Assembly: GCA_001600615.1 (NCBI GenBank)
Contig: BCKK01000006.1
Location: 1,443,966 to 1,507,965, forward strand
Length of the DNA stretch: 64,000 nt
Direction: 5' to 3'
Source: Dioszegia crocea
Taxonomy: Eukaryota > Basidiomycota > Tremellomycetes > Tremellales > Bulleribasidiaceae
Under the pieces are notes generated by a model. The model saw only the letters and a program-made list of their open reading frames with translations, had not been told where the DNA came from and did not search any database. This document shows, piece by piece, positions 1-10,652 of the stretch. Every line of letters starts with the position of its first letter. Positions within the stretch are counted from its first letter, which is position 1. Made by a program: the position numbers and the translations under genes.

Positions 1-310
1 GCTCTGTCGTCTACTGTGCAATTTGAGACTTACATTTGTATTTGCCAATACCTCTGGTCCTGGCCCTACAAAGTATCGTACCCTCTCATCCAACAGTCTA
101 TAGTTCCCTTTCCCCTGTACGATGTGTTTACCGGGTGGACCTGTCCTGTGTCCTCCGCCCGGAACGTATGACTGACGAGTACCTGCAGAGTCAGATGTGG
201 AACGGATTGCGATCTCGACGATAAGACTCACCCTTGTAGAAATCTTTGTTGGCCCGTTTTGGCGTCAAGGGGAGGCGGCTCGCGCCGAGTACGGAGGTGG
301 AGGGGCGCAT
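1..310 (-). CDS. MRPL27: Mitochondrial large-subunit ribosomal protein mL41 (MRPL27-like), partial
   Basis: Structural protein of the mitochondrial large ribosomal subunit. Two exons are visible: 232-310, starting at ATG 308-310, and 34-182. They are separated by a 49-nt GTGAGT...CTGCAG intron, and a second GTAAGT donor at 25-33 carries the gene off the left edge. The joined peptide has a basic N-terminus with the block LTPKRANKDFYKGTR, then a Gly-rich PGGGHRTGPPGKH segment and KGNYRLLDERVRYFVGPGPE. This pattern is what I recall of fungal mL41, which carries the FYKGTR block followed by a KY-LID-KVR strand. It faces away from the dehydratase gene at 698, so two genes with mitochondrial products share the 387-bp interval. 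The 3' part is missing only because the window ends. Family assignment is from recall of the fungal pattern and has not been aligned. Confidence 0.7.
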
Positions 311-697
311 AGTGTGGAATTTGTGGGATTTAGAGGTGAGTAGATAGGTGCAATTGAGTGAAAGTTGGCATCTTGACTGCACCAAATCGAGCAAAGATTT
401 TGCTTCCGCGCAATCCTTGAGTACCATAAGGATGGGCATCTCACACTTGCTTATATGCATAGATTCTGGCAAGCTCACAGTTGGAATGGCCTCTCAGCCT
501 AGGCATAGCGATATACATGCGGTGTGACATCAAAATTTGGGTGAAAGTCACTTGGATGCCATCGCGGAGGGGCAAGGCAGCACCGGCATTCGACCTGATA
601 CTCTGAGCCGACGACCTCATACTCCTACCGCTTATATCTCGCTTTCTCATTCACTATCACAGATCTGCCCCTCCTCACCACATGCCTTTACCGCAGT
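311..697. promoter_or_regulatory. Shared divergent upstream region, mL41 / dehydratase
   Basis: This is the 387-bp spacer between two head-to-head start codons. No convincing ORF with coding character was seen. It must hold both promoters and 5' UTRs. No TATA box is obvious. Confidence 0.5.
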
Positions 698-1828
698 ATG
701 TCAGTCGTCAATCGTATCCACCCAGCGATGCGCATCGCCGGTACTCGAAGCCTTACTACCGCCACACAGCGTCCACCACCCCCGCCTGAGCTGCAAAGAT
801 GGATGGGTGAAATCACAGCTAGGCGCACAGCAACCGACGAACACTTACATTTCGTAACCGTTCGGCGCCTTCAGAGTACTCTGCCAACAAGGCTGCCAAA
901 CTCATCTGGCTATCTGGGCCTACCACCAGCGACCGAAACTGGACCTCTACCCAAGGGTTACCATTTGGCATTCTTCAATCCGCAAAGTCTGCTCACAGAA
1001 CTCGGCGAGGATGGGTCTTCAACAGTGAGTCGGTCAAAGGAAGAAACCAAATCACAGCTGATATGCCAGGAATTGAACGCTCCTTCACCGTATCTGCGCC
1101 GGATGTGGGCCGGGGGATCATTTCGCTGGAGCGCGAAACCCAAAGACGCTCTGCGCATTGGTGCCAATACAAATCAACTCAACAGCGTGGTCTCTGCAGA
1201 CTATAAGAGCGGGATGATTTTTGTTAATCAACAGCGGGAGCTGTATCAGATGGATCAAGGTCGAGGCGATTCGGTGGGTGTCGAGCCTCAAGTCAGGGAG
1301 ATCAGAACGCATGTCTTCAGAAAGGAGGTTTCTGGCAATGAGGCCATCAAGGCGAAAGCCAAGGCAAAGGGTTAGTCTGGTCCAGCCTTGCCCCACACAA
1401 CCTATGCTGACCTTGACCCAGAGCAGGTCTCCACCTCCCCCTCAATTCCACCTACCCACACATTCACCTACACACCCACACCACCCCTCCTATTCCGCTT
1501 CTCCGCCCTAACCTACAATGCCCATCGGATACACTACGACCGCGACTGGTGTCGGTCCGTGGAGAATCATCCGGATCTTGTCGTACATGGTCCCATGACG
1601 GCAATGCTGCTCATTGAGCTCGCGGAGAAGGTTGCGATGGATATGAGGTTGGAGTTGCGGAGCTTCGAGTACAGGGCGACAAGTCCCATGTATGTCGATA
1701 AGGAGATACAGATGGATGCTACGTTATTGGCGGATGGTCAGGTGGAGTTGATGGCGAGGCAAGAAGGGCGAGTTGGCATGAGAGCGGTGGCAACTTTGGA
1801 GAAAGAGGGCGGGTTCCTTCATGCTTGA
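698..1828 (+). CDS. HTD2: Mitochondrial 3-hydroxyacyl-thioester dehydratase (HTD2 / MaoC hot-dog family)
   Basis: Probably the dehydratase step of mitochondrial type II fatty-acid synthesis. Three exons: the first intron starts at the GTGAGT after codons SST (about 1024) and ends at CAG before GAATTGAAC; the second is GTTAGT...CCCAG near 1372-1422. The N-terminus (MSVVNRIHPAMRIAGTRSL) is basic and Ser/Thr/Arg-rich like a mitochondrial presequence. The middle has FNP..LLTELGEDG and PYLRRMWAGGSF, as in fungal HTD2-like proteins. The C-terminal third holds the hot-dog hydratase motif: RIHYDRDW, then ENHPDLVVHGPMTAMLL, where the D...H pair is the usual catalytic dyad. It ends with HA-TGA at 1826-1828. 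The start at 698 is the first ATG of the open frame; an in-frame ATG at 728 is an alternative. The partner across the promoter is also mitochondrial. A mesaconyl-CoA-hydratase-like role cannot be excluded. Confidence 0.8.
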
Positions 1829-2087
1829 TGAACTGAGCAGCCGAGATGTGAGATATTAGATCGTAGCTGCTCGCACTGCACGCGTATATGCTCTTCAGCA
1901 GTACTCCAGACTTTCTAGAGGCCCAGCCTCGTCATGATATTCCTGGCCGGCGGGTGCTATAACCGACCCCGGACTTCCCCGGATTCACTCCGCCTTCTGA
2001 GGGGCTGGGACCACTGGGTTGAGCTACTGTTGAGCTACTGTATTCACCACACCTCCTGATCATACTTCCCCCCCAGAACACTCAGAT

Positions 2088-3614
2088 ATGGCCTCGAGAG
2101 CGACCGTCCCATCTCTACGTCAGCTGGCAATCGGACAGCGACCTCGATGTAGAGGTCTGTCTACAGCAGTCCGGGAGAAGAAGCTCATTTCGCGTCGGGC
2201 GATGCTCTACGGTATGTGCCGGGATGTGTCCACATCTAATTTCGATTTCAAGCTGACAAGAATAGTACCGGGATCCAACGCGAGAATGCTCGAGAAGTCC
2301 CTATCTTCGCCAGCTGACTCGGTATCGTATGATCTCGAAGACAGTGTTTCGCCTGGAAAGAAAGCCGATGCAAGGCGTATGGTGGCGGAGCTCTTGGATG
2401 TAAGTCTCTTCTATGCCTCTGCTGTTTCTATCTCATGTCAAAATTCTGCCGGGTAGATGCTGATTGATACAGGGCCCCAAACGAGCTAGAGGAGAGGTCA
2501 TGGCGAGGGTCAATGCTGTCGGAACGGGGTTTGAGGTTGATGATGTCGACACAGTGGTGAGTGTCTGTGCGCCACCTTCAATTAGAGATGACGAGGAGGA
2601 CTTTGAGACTGGGGGAGATTAGAGAGCTGGGCAAGATTCCTGCTACAGAGCTGACTAGATAGCTGAGAACGCGCAATGTCGAAGCAATAGCCCTACCGAA
2701 GACGAATCACCCAGACCACCTCGCGTGGCTCGTCTCACGCATCAAACAGCTCTGCCCTCCCGAAAAGCAGGCCAATGGCTCACATCCACTCCGCATCATC
2801 GCGATGATTGAGTCTGCAGAAGCTATGGTGGGGATCAGGGAGATCGCGAGGGCTGGACAGGGGCATTTGGACGCGTTGCTCTTCGCAGCGGAAGACTGTC
2901 AGTTGATTGAACCACCTTTTCTGATTTTGTAAGAGTACAATGGCTGAGCTCGTAGATTGTGCAGATGTAGGTATTACCCGGACTCAAGATCGGTCTGAAT
3001 TATTGTACCCGAGGAGTAAGCTGGTGACTACCGCGAAGGCGTATGGGCTTCAGGCTATAGATTTGGTGCGTATCTCACGTTCCCACATCCCACACTCCCA
3101 CATTCCCACATTCCAGCATACCCACATCCCCACATTCGCACATTCCCTCATACAGCCGTACACCAATGCTGATCAATCAGGTTTGTGTAGATTACAAAGA
3201 TGAAGAAGCTCTGCGGCGGGAATGTGAAGAAGGGAGAAGATTGGGCTTTGATGGGAAGGTGGGCTCTGCTGTTCTCCTCACTGATGGTAATGATCGAAAG
3301 CTTAGATCTGCAGCAAGCTATACATCCCGCTCAGATCGATATCATCCACTCTGCCTACTCCCCCTCCGAGTCTGCTGTACGTCATGCTGCGAGAGTGAAG
3401 GTGTCGTTTGAGATGAATGATAGGCTTGGGAAGGGGAGTTACTCGCTTGATGGGAAGATGATAGATGCTCCTGTGTACAAGCAGGTCAGTCTGATACATC
3501 GATCGAATGGATGGGCTGAGCTGATTCTTTGTCTAGGCTCTGAAGGTTCTGTACAAGGCACAGGCGGCCGGGCTGCAAATACCAAACATCACTGAAGACG
3601 ATGTTAAGCCATGA
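2088..3614 (+). CDS. Citrate lyase beta subunit-like protein (CLYBL), HpcH/HpaI aldolase family
   Basis: CoA-thioester lyase or thioesterase of the CitE/CLYBL type. Human CLYBL is a mitochondrial malyl/citramalyl-CoA enzyme, so a similar role here is an inference. The N-terminus (MASRATVPSLRQLAIGQRPRCRGLSTA) reads as a mitochondrial presequence. After splicing out about six short introns the protein contains RRAMLYVPGSNARMLEKS, the metal-site block VSYDLEDSV, IALPKTNHPDHL, the acidic IIAMIESAEAMVGI, DALLFAAEDYCADVGITRT, and the C-terminal FDGKQAIHPAQ, all hallmarks of the family. The stop TGA is at 3612-3614 after NITEDDVKP. A CA-rich imperfect repeat (cccacatt, 3080-3150) lies in one intron. 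It runs in tandem with the dehydratase gene, 259 bp downstream of it. Confidence 0.88.
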
Positions 3615-3688
3615 TGCTCTAGCGTTGTGGACGGATAGAAGCGTGCATCAGTCTGGACACTCAGCCATTACTGAGTCACTAATTTGTA

Positions 3689-4389
3689 TTACATATCACG
3701 TCTATTCTGCTTCATTACCAAACTCTGATGAGACGGGTCCTCATCCTTAGTATAGAACTGTGTCCCATCTACAGCTCCCCATCCATGCTCCTTCTCCAAC
3801 GACTCCATGATACTCGTCAACTCCTCCCACTTGATCCGACGAGCCTTCTTATCCTCTGCCGGATCCTTCTCTTCGCCTTCCTTCAACCGCTTCACCCTGT
3901 ACATGTTCTCAATAGCCGCCGCGGCTGGGTCGTCGTGACCCCAGTATGTCCGGAGAACTTTTGGGTCGACTTGTTGATACCATAATTTGGCATTCTTTTC
4001 GAGGTCTCCCTCTGGTTTCGTCAGATTGATCGTATGTGGACATACCTATCAGATGAAGGATCCCATGAAGCCATTTAGCTAGTTCATCAGCGAGGCAGCA
4101 ATGGGTTAGTGTGCCGACAAACTCACCCCATTCATCCTCTTGCATCTTCCTCAACAAGAAATGAGCCGAGAATAGATCATCATTCATCAGATGTAGCTGA
4201 GCGATTAGAGGTCGACTGTAGACCAGAACTCACTGCTGATTCAAGGGCAGGATGACACATTAAAGAAGCAATAGCATCGCTCAGATCGGGACGGAAGGGG
4301 GTGTTTTTCGTATCGCTGAGCTTGGCGATTGATACGGGTGGTGGATCGCGCTTCAGCAGCTCGACGACACAGCTTGGTCGATTAGACAT
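3689..4389 (-). CDS. Conserved fungal protein of unknown function
   Basis: Four exons on the minus strand. ATG is at 4387-4389 (MSNRPSCVVELLKRDPP). The first intron begins at 4233 (GTGAGT); then come LHLMNDDLFSAHFLLRKMQEDEW, AKWLHGILHLI and EGDLEKNAKLWYQQVDP. The frame stays open through WGHDDPAAAAIENMYRVKRL and an acidic/basic C-terminal half to the stop at 3689. I recognise the 'MNDDL-AHFLLR ... WLHGILHRIEGDY-NA--WY' pattern as a widespread, unnamed fungal family that may be a small helical-repeat protein, but I know no function for it. No signal peptide or membrane segment is present. It is convergent with the CLYBL gene (75 bp between stops). Confidence 0.72.
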
Positions 4390-5067
4390 ATCGGCTGTAT
4401 GTTACGAAGGTATATCAGCAAGGACTGGGTAAGATGCATGTTTGGGAATCTGGGATCGACCATCATCGGAAACAGCTCGAGATCCTCGTACGTCATCGCG
4501 TGTTTCAGATTGTCGGGTGGCGGTTTCGGTATCGCTTAGCTGAGGCTGGGAGGGACCGGCGCACCCTGAAGACCAGTCCTGATACCTTAGACTACAGCTG
4601 GCCATCTCCTCCGGTTGCTCCTCCTACTCCAAGCGAACGCAAATGCCTTGTGATTCTTCTAGACTACCAGATAAGTAACTTGATACCAACTCCCTAGACT
4701 GCCGTAATTGGGTATTGAACCGATCCGTTGGGCTCCAGGATACCAATGATTTCCATCCCTTGGGTTGGGGTGGCTATAGCGCCTCCCAGTTTAATAGATG
4801 TATGTGAGGTGTAAAGTATTCATCTCTGAATCACAGATCGCAGCCTTAGAAACTCTCAGCAAGTTCAAAGTTCTGCCTTCTGTACCGTGCCTGACGATCT
4901 TTCCGCCGGAACGTTGTCGGTGCAAGTTCCGGCGTCGGCCCCGGCCGGACCAACGTGCTCGATTGCTTTCGGGTGCCAACAACTCATACCAATAGCGCAG
5001 CGGCGCGTATATATAGCTTGCCTACGCTGACTTCCCTCCATCGTTGTGTATAGGTATCCACATCAGA
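4390..5067. promoter_or_regulatory. Intergenic upstream region of the sugar porter, with TATA box
   Basis: This is a 678-bp gap between divergent genes. A TATA-type stretch (cgtatatatagc) lies at about 5006-5017, roughly 50-60 bp before the ATG at 5068. An 11-bp palindrome TTCCGCCGGAA sits at 4911-4921, with further CGG/CCG triplets up to about 4950. These resemble inverted CGG half-sites of Zn2Cys6 regulators. No gene or tRNA was seen in the interval. Confidence 0.5.
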
Positions 5068-6615
5068 ATGTCTCGTTTACAACTCGGCGTAGCTATCGTC
5101 TGGGCGGCAGCCCACCAAGTGCAGACGGGATACCATATCACCGCTCTCAATGGTATCCAGGCTGCCATCCTGTGTAATGCGCCTATCGATACGGCGCCAT
5201 GGCGGATGTTGCCTAGTTGGATGTTGCCATATGTGGGGACGCTGAAAGGATGTGTCCCAATGAAGGTATGTCGTGTGTCCTGTAGCAGATGTAGGTGAGC
5301 TGACACCGCAGACTTCACGCTTCGGTGTCATCGTCGCGTTGTTTACCGCCGGATCACTACTTGGATCTATCCTTGCCAGTCAAGTAACGCCTATGATCGG
5401 ACGGGTCGGGACTATGAGACTTGCATCGGTACTTATCCTTCTCGGCTCGCTCTTTTTGGCCATCTCAAATACAACCAATGATATGATATTCTCACGGTAA
5501 GCATCAACACCATCCCATCTCCGTCTGGGCTAAGTCAGCAGGCTACTTGTCGGCCTTGGGTCTGGCTTCTCCATTGTCACAGTACCACTATACCTCACCG
5601 AGCTCGCTCCTTCCCTCCGAAACAACCTCGGCATATTGAACCAGCTCGCGATGGTTCTCGGCTTAATACTCGCCCAGTCCCTCTCCCTCTTCTTTAGCAA
5701 GCAGTACGCTTGGCGATACGTACTAGCAGTAGCGACAGCTCTAGCGGCGGGTCTACTAGGAATGAGCCTGTTTGTCGCCGATGGCAAGCCGGAGGATTGG
5801 AAACCTGTGCAGGATGACGAAGCGAGGCCTTTGTTGGGATCAGCGATCGTACAGGCGGACAGGGACGCACGAGTGGAGCATCTTTCAATCGGTCAGGCGT
5901 TGACGTCGGACAAGGAAGAGATCCGCAGTGGATGTGAGTGTATGCTCATGATCTGCCGCTGAATTCAGTACGCGTCATCATGGCCACCCAGGTCGCCTCT
6001 CAGATATGCGGTATCTCGCCTGTCGTCTACTTCAGCACAAGCATCCTGCGGCGGGTCTTCAAGACCGACGCGGCGTTCGTAGCCCTCATGATCTTGCTGA
6101 TCAAATTCCCTGCTTCTCTGATAACCATCCCCGTTCTGCCTGTAAGCATCCCCCTTTCTCGTCTCCGATTTGGACCAAAGTTGACCATCCAGCGAACTGG
6201 ATCTCGCAATCTCTTGATATTTTGCAAGGCCATAGAAGCAATATCGCTAGTCGGCCTAGCTATCGGTTTAAACCTCGACTACCCCACACTCTCCGCAACC
6301 TGCCTCATCCTCTTCATTTTCGCCTTCGGTTTAGGCACAGGACCAGTGACGTGGGTCGTACTCTCCGAAGTTCTGCCTCAGAGCGCAAGGACAGCCGGAG
6401 GATCCATTGGCCTGAGTCTGGGCGCCACGACGAGTTTCGTAGTATCGGCCACATTTTTGCCATTGCAGGAATGGCTGGAGGGTGATATTGAGGCAGATGG
6501 GGAGAAGTCGGGAGAAGGGAATGTCTTCTTTGTGTTTGCGGGGTTCTGTGCGGTTAGTCTCCTGGTGGTTAGATGGACATTTGCGGGATATGAGAGGGCG
6601 ACATTGAGGGGATGA
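5068..6615 (+). CDS. MFS sugar-porter family transporter (Vps73/YBR241c-like)
   Basis: Membrane transporter, probably for a hexose, in the plasma or vacuolar membrane. Exons are separated by short introns near 5265-5311, 5498-5540, 5934-5968 and 6142-6190. The start is the first true ATG at 5068, 50 bp after a TATA box. The joined protein shows about twelve hydrophobic segments. It has an early Gln-rich helix (GYHITALNGIQ), the loop motif after TM2-3 (GRVGTMRLASV), LVGLGSGF, the sugar-porter signature YLTELAPSLRNNLGILNQ, and the second-half QVASQICGISPVVYFST. The C-terminal VLSEVLPQSARTAGGSIGLSLG is the PESPR-like block. The central cytosolic loop (residues of DGKPEDWKPVQDDEARPLLG) is acidic. 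The length of about 450 aa fits the family. The substrate is not readable from sequence. Confidence 0.85.
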
Positions 6616-6720
6616 GTTGGGTGTTTGGTGGTATCTGTATTCTGTATCTAGCGAGGCTTACGATGATCTACGACATGTATCTCCGATTTCAGTAAAGGGT
6701 CAGCGTGATATTTGGACGAG

Positions 6721-7089
6721 CTAGTCGGCCCAGGTCTCCAATAGCTGCTCCAAACAGCATTCCAAACCGCCGATCCGATCCTTGCATGCCCTATCCCAAA
6801 CGCTCTCCTCATGATATTTCAGCCGTCCCTTGGCGCTGGCTAGCCGATCTGCGGGGTAGCCTTGTGTCGGAACGAACAGCGCAGAGGCCTCGAGCTGTAT
6901 TCTGCGATTGTCAGCAATGTCCTGTGGATAATATATGCTACCCCTACCCACGCACGTTCTCTTACCCGGTCTTCCATAGCATGATAAGACATACGTTGTT
7001 AGGAAAAAGACACTCACAGGTAGAGAGCGAGTCTTCAAGATGCCGCATCCGTCCACCCGGACAGCCCTGGCCAGACCCAGATCCCGATG
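6721..7089 (-). CDS. Orphan coding-like segment (two exons), start not found
   Basis: On the minus strand two open blocks join in frame across a 123-nt GTGAGT...ATACAG intron (6895-7017). The first block (7018-7089) reads DLGLARAVRVDGCGILKTRS and the second starts LEASALFVPTQGYPADRLA and ends VWDRACKDRIGGLECCLEQ...TWAD-stop at 6721. The low-gap, charged, Cys-containing composition looks coding. No ATG is in frame: a TAG sits at 7090-7092, just before the first block, so an upstream exon would have to splice in from within the VFA1 region. It could be the real 3' end of a longer VFA1 transcript, a small separate gene with an exon I missed, or chance. I do not recognise the family. Confidence 0.35.
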   Translation of the reverse strand, partial: HRDLGLARAVRVDGCGILKTRSLPVSVFFLTTYVLSCYGRPGKRTCVGRGSIYYPQDIADNRRIQLEASALFVPTQGYPADRLASAKGRLKYHEESVWDRACKDRIGGLECCLEQLLETWAD

Positions 7090-7140
7090 CTACTTTGACA
7101 CCAGGCCTTACTAGCATCAGGCGGCACACAAGTGTCGCCC

Positions 7141-7817
7141 TCAAAACCCCCTCGGAACCTGCGGCAGCCCCTTCCCCACCTCCTTCGCTCTCGCTCCCAT
7201 TTCCCTCCGCTTGATGTCGTTCCGGCGCATATCGAAGATCTGCCTATGCAGCGCGTATTTCCGATGTGTAGGTGCGGCTGCTGGTGCTGGAGATGGAGTA
7301 GAAGGGGGAGGTGTCGATACTGCGTCTTTATCCTTCGCAGCTGCTTTGTCGTCCGCCTTTGAATCCTTCTCTTTCTTTTTGGCTTGGCGAGTCTCGTAGT
7401 CTGAGATGACCTTTTTCACTTCTTCTGCTGAGGGTCCGGAAGGCGTAGGAGGGGGTGGAGCGGCGATGGGAGAGGCGCTGAAAGGTGAGTGTGAGGTCAA
7501 AGCGGTGAGAGGGGAGAAAGGCTTACAATCCGCTATTTGATGTCAGCTGAGTCTGTTGACGGGGTCTGTAATTTGGGTCCGGTAAGACTCACGGATCTGT
7601 GAGGTGGCCTTCACATGTATACACGAAATCATCGGCTTTGAGAGTGGCTAGGACTGTGGTCGTGTCGCGCCGACAGATGTAGCATGGTCGAGCCGTTGCG
7701 ACTTTCTGAGAGGGGTCAGGTTTTCTTCATCCCGACTGGGAGTGAGGCCCTTCGCAGAGACCTCAGACTCACGCGCTCATAGTAGATGTTCTGAAGAGGG
7801 GTCGTGATCGACGCCAT
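7141..7817 (-). CDS. VFA1: AAA-ATPase Vps4-associated protein 1 (VFA1)
   Basis: Endosomal regulator that binds and stimulates the ESCRT-III disassembly ATPase Vps4, as known for yeast Vfa1. ATG is at 7815-7817. The joined N-terminus NIYYERKVATARPCYICRRD, then TTVLATLKADDFVYTCEGHL, is the conserved Vfa1 zinc-ribbon-like block with C-x2-C and C-x2-H pairs. Introns follow codon R15 and the block LTDP, and a 6-nt exon (CGGATT) is needed to keep frame into FASPIAAPPPP. The middle is Pro/Ala/Lys-rich with a coiled-coil-like EEVKKVISDYETRQAKKKEKD. The C-terminal helix YALHRQIFDMRRNDIKRREM is also typical of the family. It stops at 7141 after PQVPRGF. A second coding-like block lies just downstream (see the entry at 6721). 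Confidence 0.85.
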
Positions 7818-8016
7818 GGCGAGGTGAAAAGGCCGATATGAGGTTGGTGATATGGATGGACGAAAGGAAGTGGAGGAGCCGATAAATGATCCGTAATGCA
7901 ACCTTTTGGTGCCAAGCTCAAATGTCCTCATAAAGCTTCAGACAAGTCCTGAGATAACATACAGATCATCTAGTTGAATACAGGTAGAGCACCAGCTAGC
8001 TACGTATGACAAATAA

Positions 8017-10328
8017 TCACGCCCCAGTCCCACAGCAACCCTCCACAATCGTAGATTTGTTGAATGCCTGTGTCGATTGAGGCACATCCATCCCTGGGTT
8101 CTCATTGAAGAAGTTGTTGGGCTTCAGAGAGATCGTATGAGATTCCACAGGCATCACTGGGAAGTCCTCAACCCGAGAAATATGCGTCAGAGCGAAGGTA
8201 TGCCACAAGACGACATCCTCATTCTCGACCGGATCCTTCCGCTCGACCCATTCCTTCAATCCGCCAGCATCGCCCCGAGACTGATTGGTGTAGAAGCCAG
8301 CGGGGAACAGCTCGCCGTCGACATACTTTGTCACCCAGATATGGTGCTCGGTGAAAGGGGCGCGCTTGGCGATGTGAGAGTCGGGCGAGGCGAGACGCAT
8401 TTGCGAAGGGAGGGGGACGAGCTTGTACGCTACAGGCGTCATAGATATGGGGTTGATGACGGATGGATTGATCTTTGAGTCAGCTTTAGGTTCACTGACA
8501 AGACTGGGTACAACTTACAATCTTGAAAGAGCGGTTGGTGAGTGGGCTAGCATCGGCAAAGCCAGACACAGTGATGGGTTTCGACTCAACTCTGAAGCCG
8601 ATACCGTGTGCGTTGATATCCGAAGGAGGATCGGCAACGACATCCTCTTGGACAATGGTATTTTTGTGTCCATCAACAGCAGGGTCTGATGTCAGCTTGC
8701 TCACGGGGAATACTCACCAATTCGCAAGTTTATAAAGTGCTGATGGGACGTTCCCAAAACTCCAGGTGCGACCACAGTACCGTATGGGCTCTTCTTCCCT
8801 GCGTCGATAGGCCCAGTGGATAAGATCCCGGTGGCACGAGTCTCGAGATGGATACCGCCGACTTGATCAAAGTGCCAAGCGAAGATGTAGTCGTAATTGC
8901 CGACGGTGATGATGGTTTGGAGGACGAGGAGACGCTGACGAGTGATGGCGGCTCGACCGGTAGGGGTGTTGGTGTGTTTCCAAAGGATACCGTTGTCTTG
9001 CTCATGTAGACAGATGACTTTCTTCACCACTTGTCCTTCACCGTCTGACGAAACTTCGGCGCCATCAAAGTACTGCCAGTCAGCATCGGGCAAATCAGGA
9101 GACATACCTTCATCGTCCCAAGGCAATCACAGCCGTTCTCTAGACTGTTGGCTGCTCGACCGAGTCCGATATCTCCAAAGTCGAAGACTTGGCGAAGATG
9201 GAGAGGTGGCTGATTGTCAGCGTTGTGGATGTGGCATGATAAGTCAGACTCACTCTCGGATCGGCATACGGCACGTGCATCTCGCTCAGTGACATCCGAT
9301 ATATGATCGACCGCCCATCATAGGTGACATCATGCAGCGTTGGACCTTCTCGATAGCTGTACCGTTAGCAAGAATTTGACGAGTATAACGTCAGACTCAC
9401 TTGAATCCAATCCTGAAGCGCCACTTCTGCCACTCTATGAGCTGTCCAGTGACCTTGAAACTGACACCTTCAGGCTGCGAGACGTGCAAGGGTTTGAGAT
9501 CGGAACGAACAGGATTCGGACGGAGTTCGGGGATGATCTCATTGCTGACACAATGAGCCGTAGGGTGTGCGGCGCCAGTCCCCAGCTTGAGCCCATCCGC
9601 CTCGTCACCGGTGTAACAGTATTTGACCTCGGTGACCTTCTTCTCCCACATGTCCCAGAAGATAACAGCGGGGAGAGGGAAAGCATAGTGGTTGCTGTCG
9701 GGGTGGTTGGTTTTGGGGTCGCGGTGGTAGAGGATCCAGAACATCCGGCGGGTGGAGGGGCTAGGCTCATCTGAGCCAAAGGGCCAAGCCTGAGGTACGA
9801 CTAGCTCAGGCGCGATACCGAACTTCTCGATGCACGCAAGGTAGGCTGGGTCGGCAACCAGCCCATTCTTAGCTGCGACAAGCTCCGCGCGGTCGAGTGG
9901 GGCATGATGACCGTCAATCTGGAGTGTCTTGGTTTCGGATCGCTGGTCAAGATCGACAATGGACTCGATGAGGTTTCGAGTCGCCAGCTCGAAGAAAATC
10001 ACATCGGCTACGCGAGCTGGGCGGAGGTGGGAGGTGGGCTCGCCTTTACGCTCGGCAAGCAGGAAGGGGATTAGGTCGGCTTTGTTCTGCTCTGTCAGTA
10101 TAGGCCTAAGAACGCGACACGGCAACTTGCAGGCTCGCGCAGAGTAGCGACCTTAATCCAAAGAGCCTGGCCTGGCCGCTTTTGCTTCACCACATCGCAA
10201 GCTAGAGTGATTTCCGCCGCAGAAAGGTTGTCGAGGGGGTGAGGCGTGGATGGCTTAGTAGGTGCGGGAGTCGAACCGAGACTGATGCCGGTGGTCTCGC
10301 GAATGAGGTCAGAGATGGAAGGTACCAT
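8017..10328 (-). CDS. Copper-containing primary amine oxidase
   Basis: Oxidises primary amines to aldehyde, releasing H2O2 and ammonium; it uses copper and a topaquinone made from its own tyrosine. ATG is at 10326-10328. Around seven exons join through short GTGAGT/CTGAC introns into a protein of about 670 aa, normal for the family. Landmarks in order: the N-terminal D2/D3-like domains (NLSAAEITLACDVVKQ, PARVADVIFFEL), then IEWQKWRFRIGF and REGPTLHDVTYDGRSI. The block FDFGDIGLGRAANSLENGCD follows. The cofactor motif TVGNYDYIFAW has its topaquinone-precursor Tyr at codon 8893-8895. The copper ligand block GTSHQHFINLRID comes after it, and the C-terminal His region (WHTFALTHI) closes the list. 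No C-terminal SKL is seen (ends GCCGTGA), so peroxisomal import is not supported. It is divergent from the amidase across a 324-bp GATAAG-bearing promoter, which suggests use of amines as a nitrogen source. Confidence 0.93.
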
Positions 10329-10652
10329 TGTATTTGTCGTTTGTAAGGGGTATGAGAAATGCAGGCATCATCGCTGCTCATCCTATATACCGTAGGTGTC
10401 CGTAGCGCACGAGTGAGAGCGGAACGAGCAGCCGACGGATAGCGATATCCCAAACGGGTTAACGATCACAAGATAAGGCTTCCTTAACCCAAAGTGGCAT
10501 AGGTCGGGCCGAAGCGGCCGGACTGACACCGAGATAAGGCCGAGACTTACGTTAGCATTCTTGCCAGGCACCAATCAGCGACTGGAAGTCATCCGCGAAT
10601 TATCAGAGCCTTGCTGTTATCATTCTCCATCCACGATCGTCAAAATCCGAAG
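10329..10652. promoter_or_regulatory. Bidirectional promoter, amine oxidase / amidase, with GATAAG boxes and shared 15-mer
   Basis: GATAAG occurs at 10472-10477 and 10533-10538. The 15-mer CTTAACCCAAAGTGG lies at 10483-10497. The same 15-mer and three GATAAG boxes recur upstream of the transporter at 14762. GATAAG is the known target core of fungal nitrogen-regulating GATA factors (AreA/Gat1 type). Confidence 0.6.

Noticed and set aside
3080..3150. CA-rich repeats (cccacattcc) as a microsatellite locus or CRISPR-like array
   Set aside because: Irregular short words inside an intron of the CLYBL gene; no spacer/repeat structure.
8701..9126. Separate protein in the open minus-strand frame MPWDDEGMSPDLP...
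   Set aside because: It is an exon of the copper amine oxidase read through its flanking intron.
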